Assembly (NCBI GenBank): GCA_903885525.1
Contig: CAISJA010000199.1
Span: 1 to 5,968, forward strand
Reading direction: 5' to 3'
DNA from: an uncultured Opitutaceae bacterium
GTDB lineage: Bacteria > Verrucomicrobiota > Verrucomicrobiia > Opitutales > Opitutaceae
DNA length: 5,968 nt
Shown: positions 5,499-5,968 of the stretch, piece by piece
Numbering within the stretch: the first letter of the stretch is position 1
Layout of the letters: each line of letters begins with the position of its first letter
Notes under the pieces: model-generated
The model's database searches: none
Seen by the model: the letters and a program-made list of their open reading frames with translations, nothing else
Told to the model about the DNA's origin: nothing
Translations under genes and position numbers: made by a program

Positions 5499-5968
5499 AT
5501 GGAAACCATTGACCCGCAAAAGCTCCTGACCGCGCTCCACTGGCGTTACGCCACGAAGAAATTTGCGGCGGAGAAAAAAATTCCCGCTGCCACTTGGGCC
5601 GCCGTCGAGCAGGCCCTCGTGCTCTCGCCCTCCTCCTTCGGCCTGCAACCGTGGAAATTCCTCGTGATCCTTGATCCCGCCCTGCGCGCACAACTGAAGG
5701 CGCACTCCTGGGGCCAGGCCCAGATCACCGACGCCTCGCACCTCGTGGTGCTGGCGGCGCGCACCGATCTGACCGAGGCCGATGTCGAGCACTACATTCG
5801 CAGCATCGCGGCGACCCCAGGGCTCCTTACTGCTGAAAGCCTGTTGCAGGAAGCGACAACGGTTTACCGATTTTTCTGGCTAATTGCCGCGCGGAGTGCC
5901 AAGAGAGGATGGGATGAACTGGAACACAATGACGAAAAGCCTTCCCGCGCATGCGCTGCGGGAAGTCA
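5499..5968 (+). CDS. Nitroreductase family protein, partial, probably disrupted
   Basis: Family members are FMN-dependent oxidoreductases that use NAD(P)H to reduce nitro compounds, quinones or related substrates in the cytoplasm. Complete members usually have about 200-220 residues. The first 106 or so residues fit well: METIDPQKLLTALHWRYATK with the FMN-phosphate-binding RYATKKF (16-22), then VLSPSSFGLQPWKFLV (41-56) with the flavin-contacting Ser/Gln region, and DASHLVVLAAR (78-88). From about residue 107 (base 5817) the sequence stops looking like the family, where a continuation such as RGVPxxSL would be expected, and GC falls to about 55%. The frame remains open to the edge for 156 codons with no stop, so the translated product would be a chimera. 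None of the three forward frames after 5817 restores the family sequence, which argues against a simple frameshift. I infer an insertion, recombination junction or assembly join. No good ribosome site precedes the ATG; the start is chosen from family alignment. Confidence 0.75.
   Translation, partial: METIDPQKLLTALHWRYATKKFAAEKKIPAATWAAVEQALVLSPSSFGLQPWKFLVILDPALRAQLKAHSWGQAQITDASHLVVLAARTDLTEADVEHYIRSIAATPGLLTAESLLQEATTVYRFFWLIAARSAKRGWDELEHNDEKPSRACAAGS
5817..5968. other. Foreign-looking segment interrupting the nitroreductase
   Basis: This 152-bp stretch is about 55% GC by hand count and departs from the nitroreductase family. It is open on both strands. On the minus strand a frame entering from the right edge ends at TAA (5829-5827), only about 10 bp from the junction, with a basic tail reading ARQLARKIGKPLSLPATGFQQ. 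On the plus strand AAGAGAGG (5901-5908) precedes an ATG at 5914 that opens a frame beginning MNWNTMTKSLPAHALREV and running off the window. Either could belong to a mobile element, but no family is recognised and no terminal repeat can be tested without the rest. Confidence 0.4.
5941..5965. repeat. Perfect inverted repeat near the right edge
   Basis: CTTCCCGC (5941-5948) and GCGGGAAG (5958-5965) form a perfect 8-bp stem around the 9-base loop GCATGCGCT. The inner sequence GCGCATGCGC (5947-5956) is itself a palindrome. No T-run follows within the window. It could be part of a mobile-element end, a REP-like hairpin or a codon-level coincidence inside an open frame. Confidence 0.4.

Noticed and set aside
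5394..5792. N-terminal extension of miaB by 133 codons in the same open frame
   Set aside because: The MiaB family starts at MNRVHIKTYGC. The extra part has no MiaB features and lies antisense to the nitroreductase start.

Overview
The window is GC-rich bacterial chromosomal DNA, except that both ends are poorer: I count about 55% GC for bases 1-130 and for 5817-5968. It holds mostly housekeeping and envelope genes. The MiaB variant (GQIVTSY in place of GQNVNSY) and the style of the nitroreductase start remind me of Verrucomicrobiota, perhaps Opitutae. This is an impression from recalled family sequences, not a search result. Most starts have no clear Shine-Dalgarno sequence.

Layout. Bases 1-243 hold no gene I can support, but do hold a perfect inverted repeat (137-159). 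Two plus-strand genes follow: a small two-helix membrane protein of unknown function (244-552) and an exported protein with a secretin-N-like domain and two SLBB domains (715-1668), probably an envelope or polysaccharide-export component. After a short convergent gap comes a minus-strand cluster, read from right to left: miaB (5393-3966), an unknown polytopic membrane protein (3951-3409), gmk (3405-2794) and a NAPE-PLD-like metallo-beta-lactamase-fold hydrolase (2771-1785). Gaps of 14, 3 and 22 bp, and a Shine-Dalgarno sequence overlapping the miaB stop, suggest one operon. Divergent from miaB, a nitroreductase-family gene starts at 5499 and runs off the right edge.

Working together. MiaB (tRNA 2-methylthiolation) and Gmk (GMP to GDP) are core information and nucleotide functions that share a transcript with two accessory genes. 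I see no pathway joining all four. The SLBB protein and the small membrane protein both act at the envelope, but a functional link is only a guess.

The oddest spot is the right end. The nitroreductase reads normally for about 106 codons, then turns abruptly at about 5817 into lower-GC sequence that no longer resembles the family, although the frame stays open. This suggests an insertion or recombination junction, or an assembly chimera. No CRISPR array, tRNA, rRNA or complete mobile element is visible, and I find no convincing new multi-gene system.
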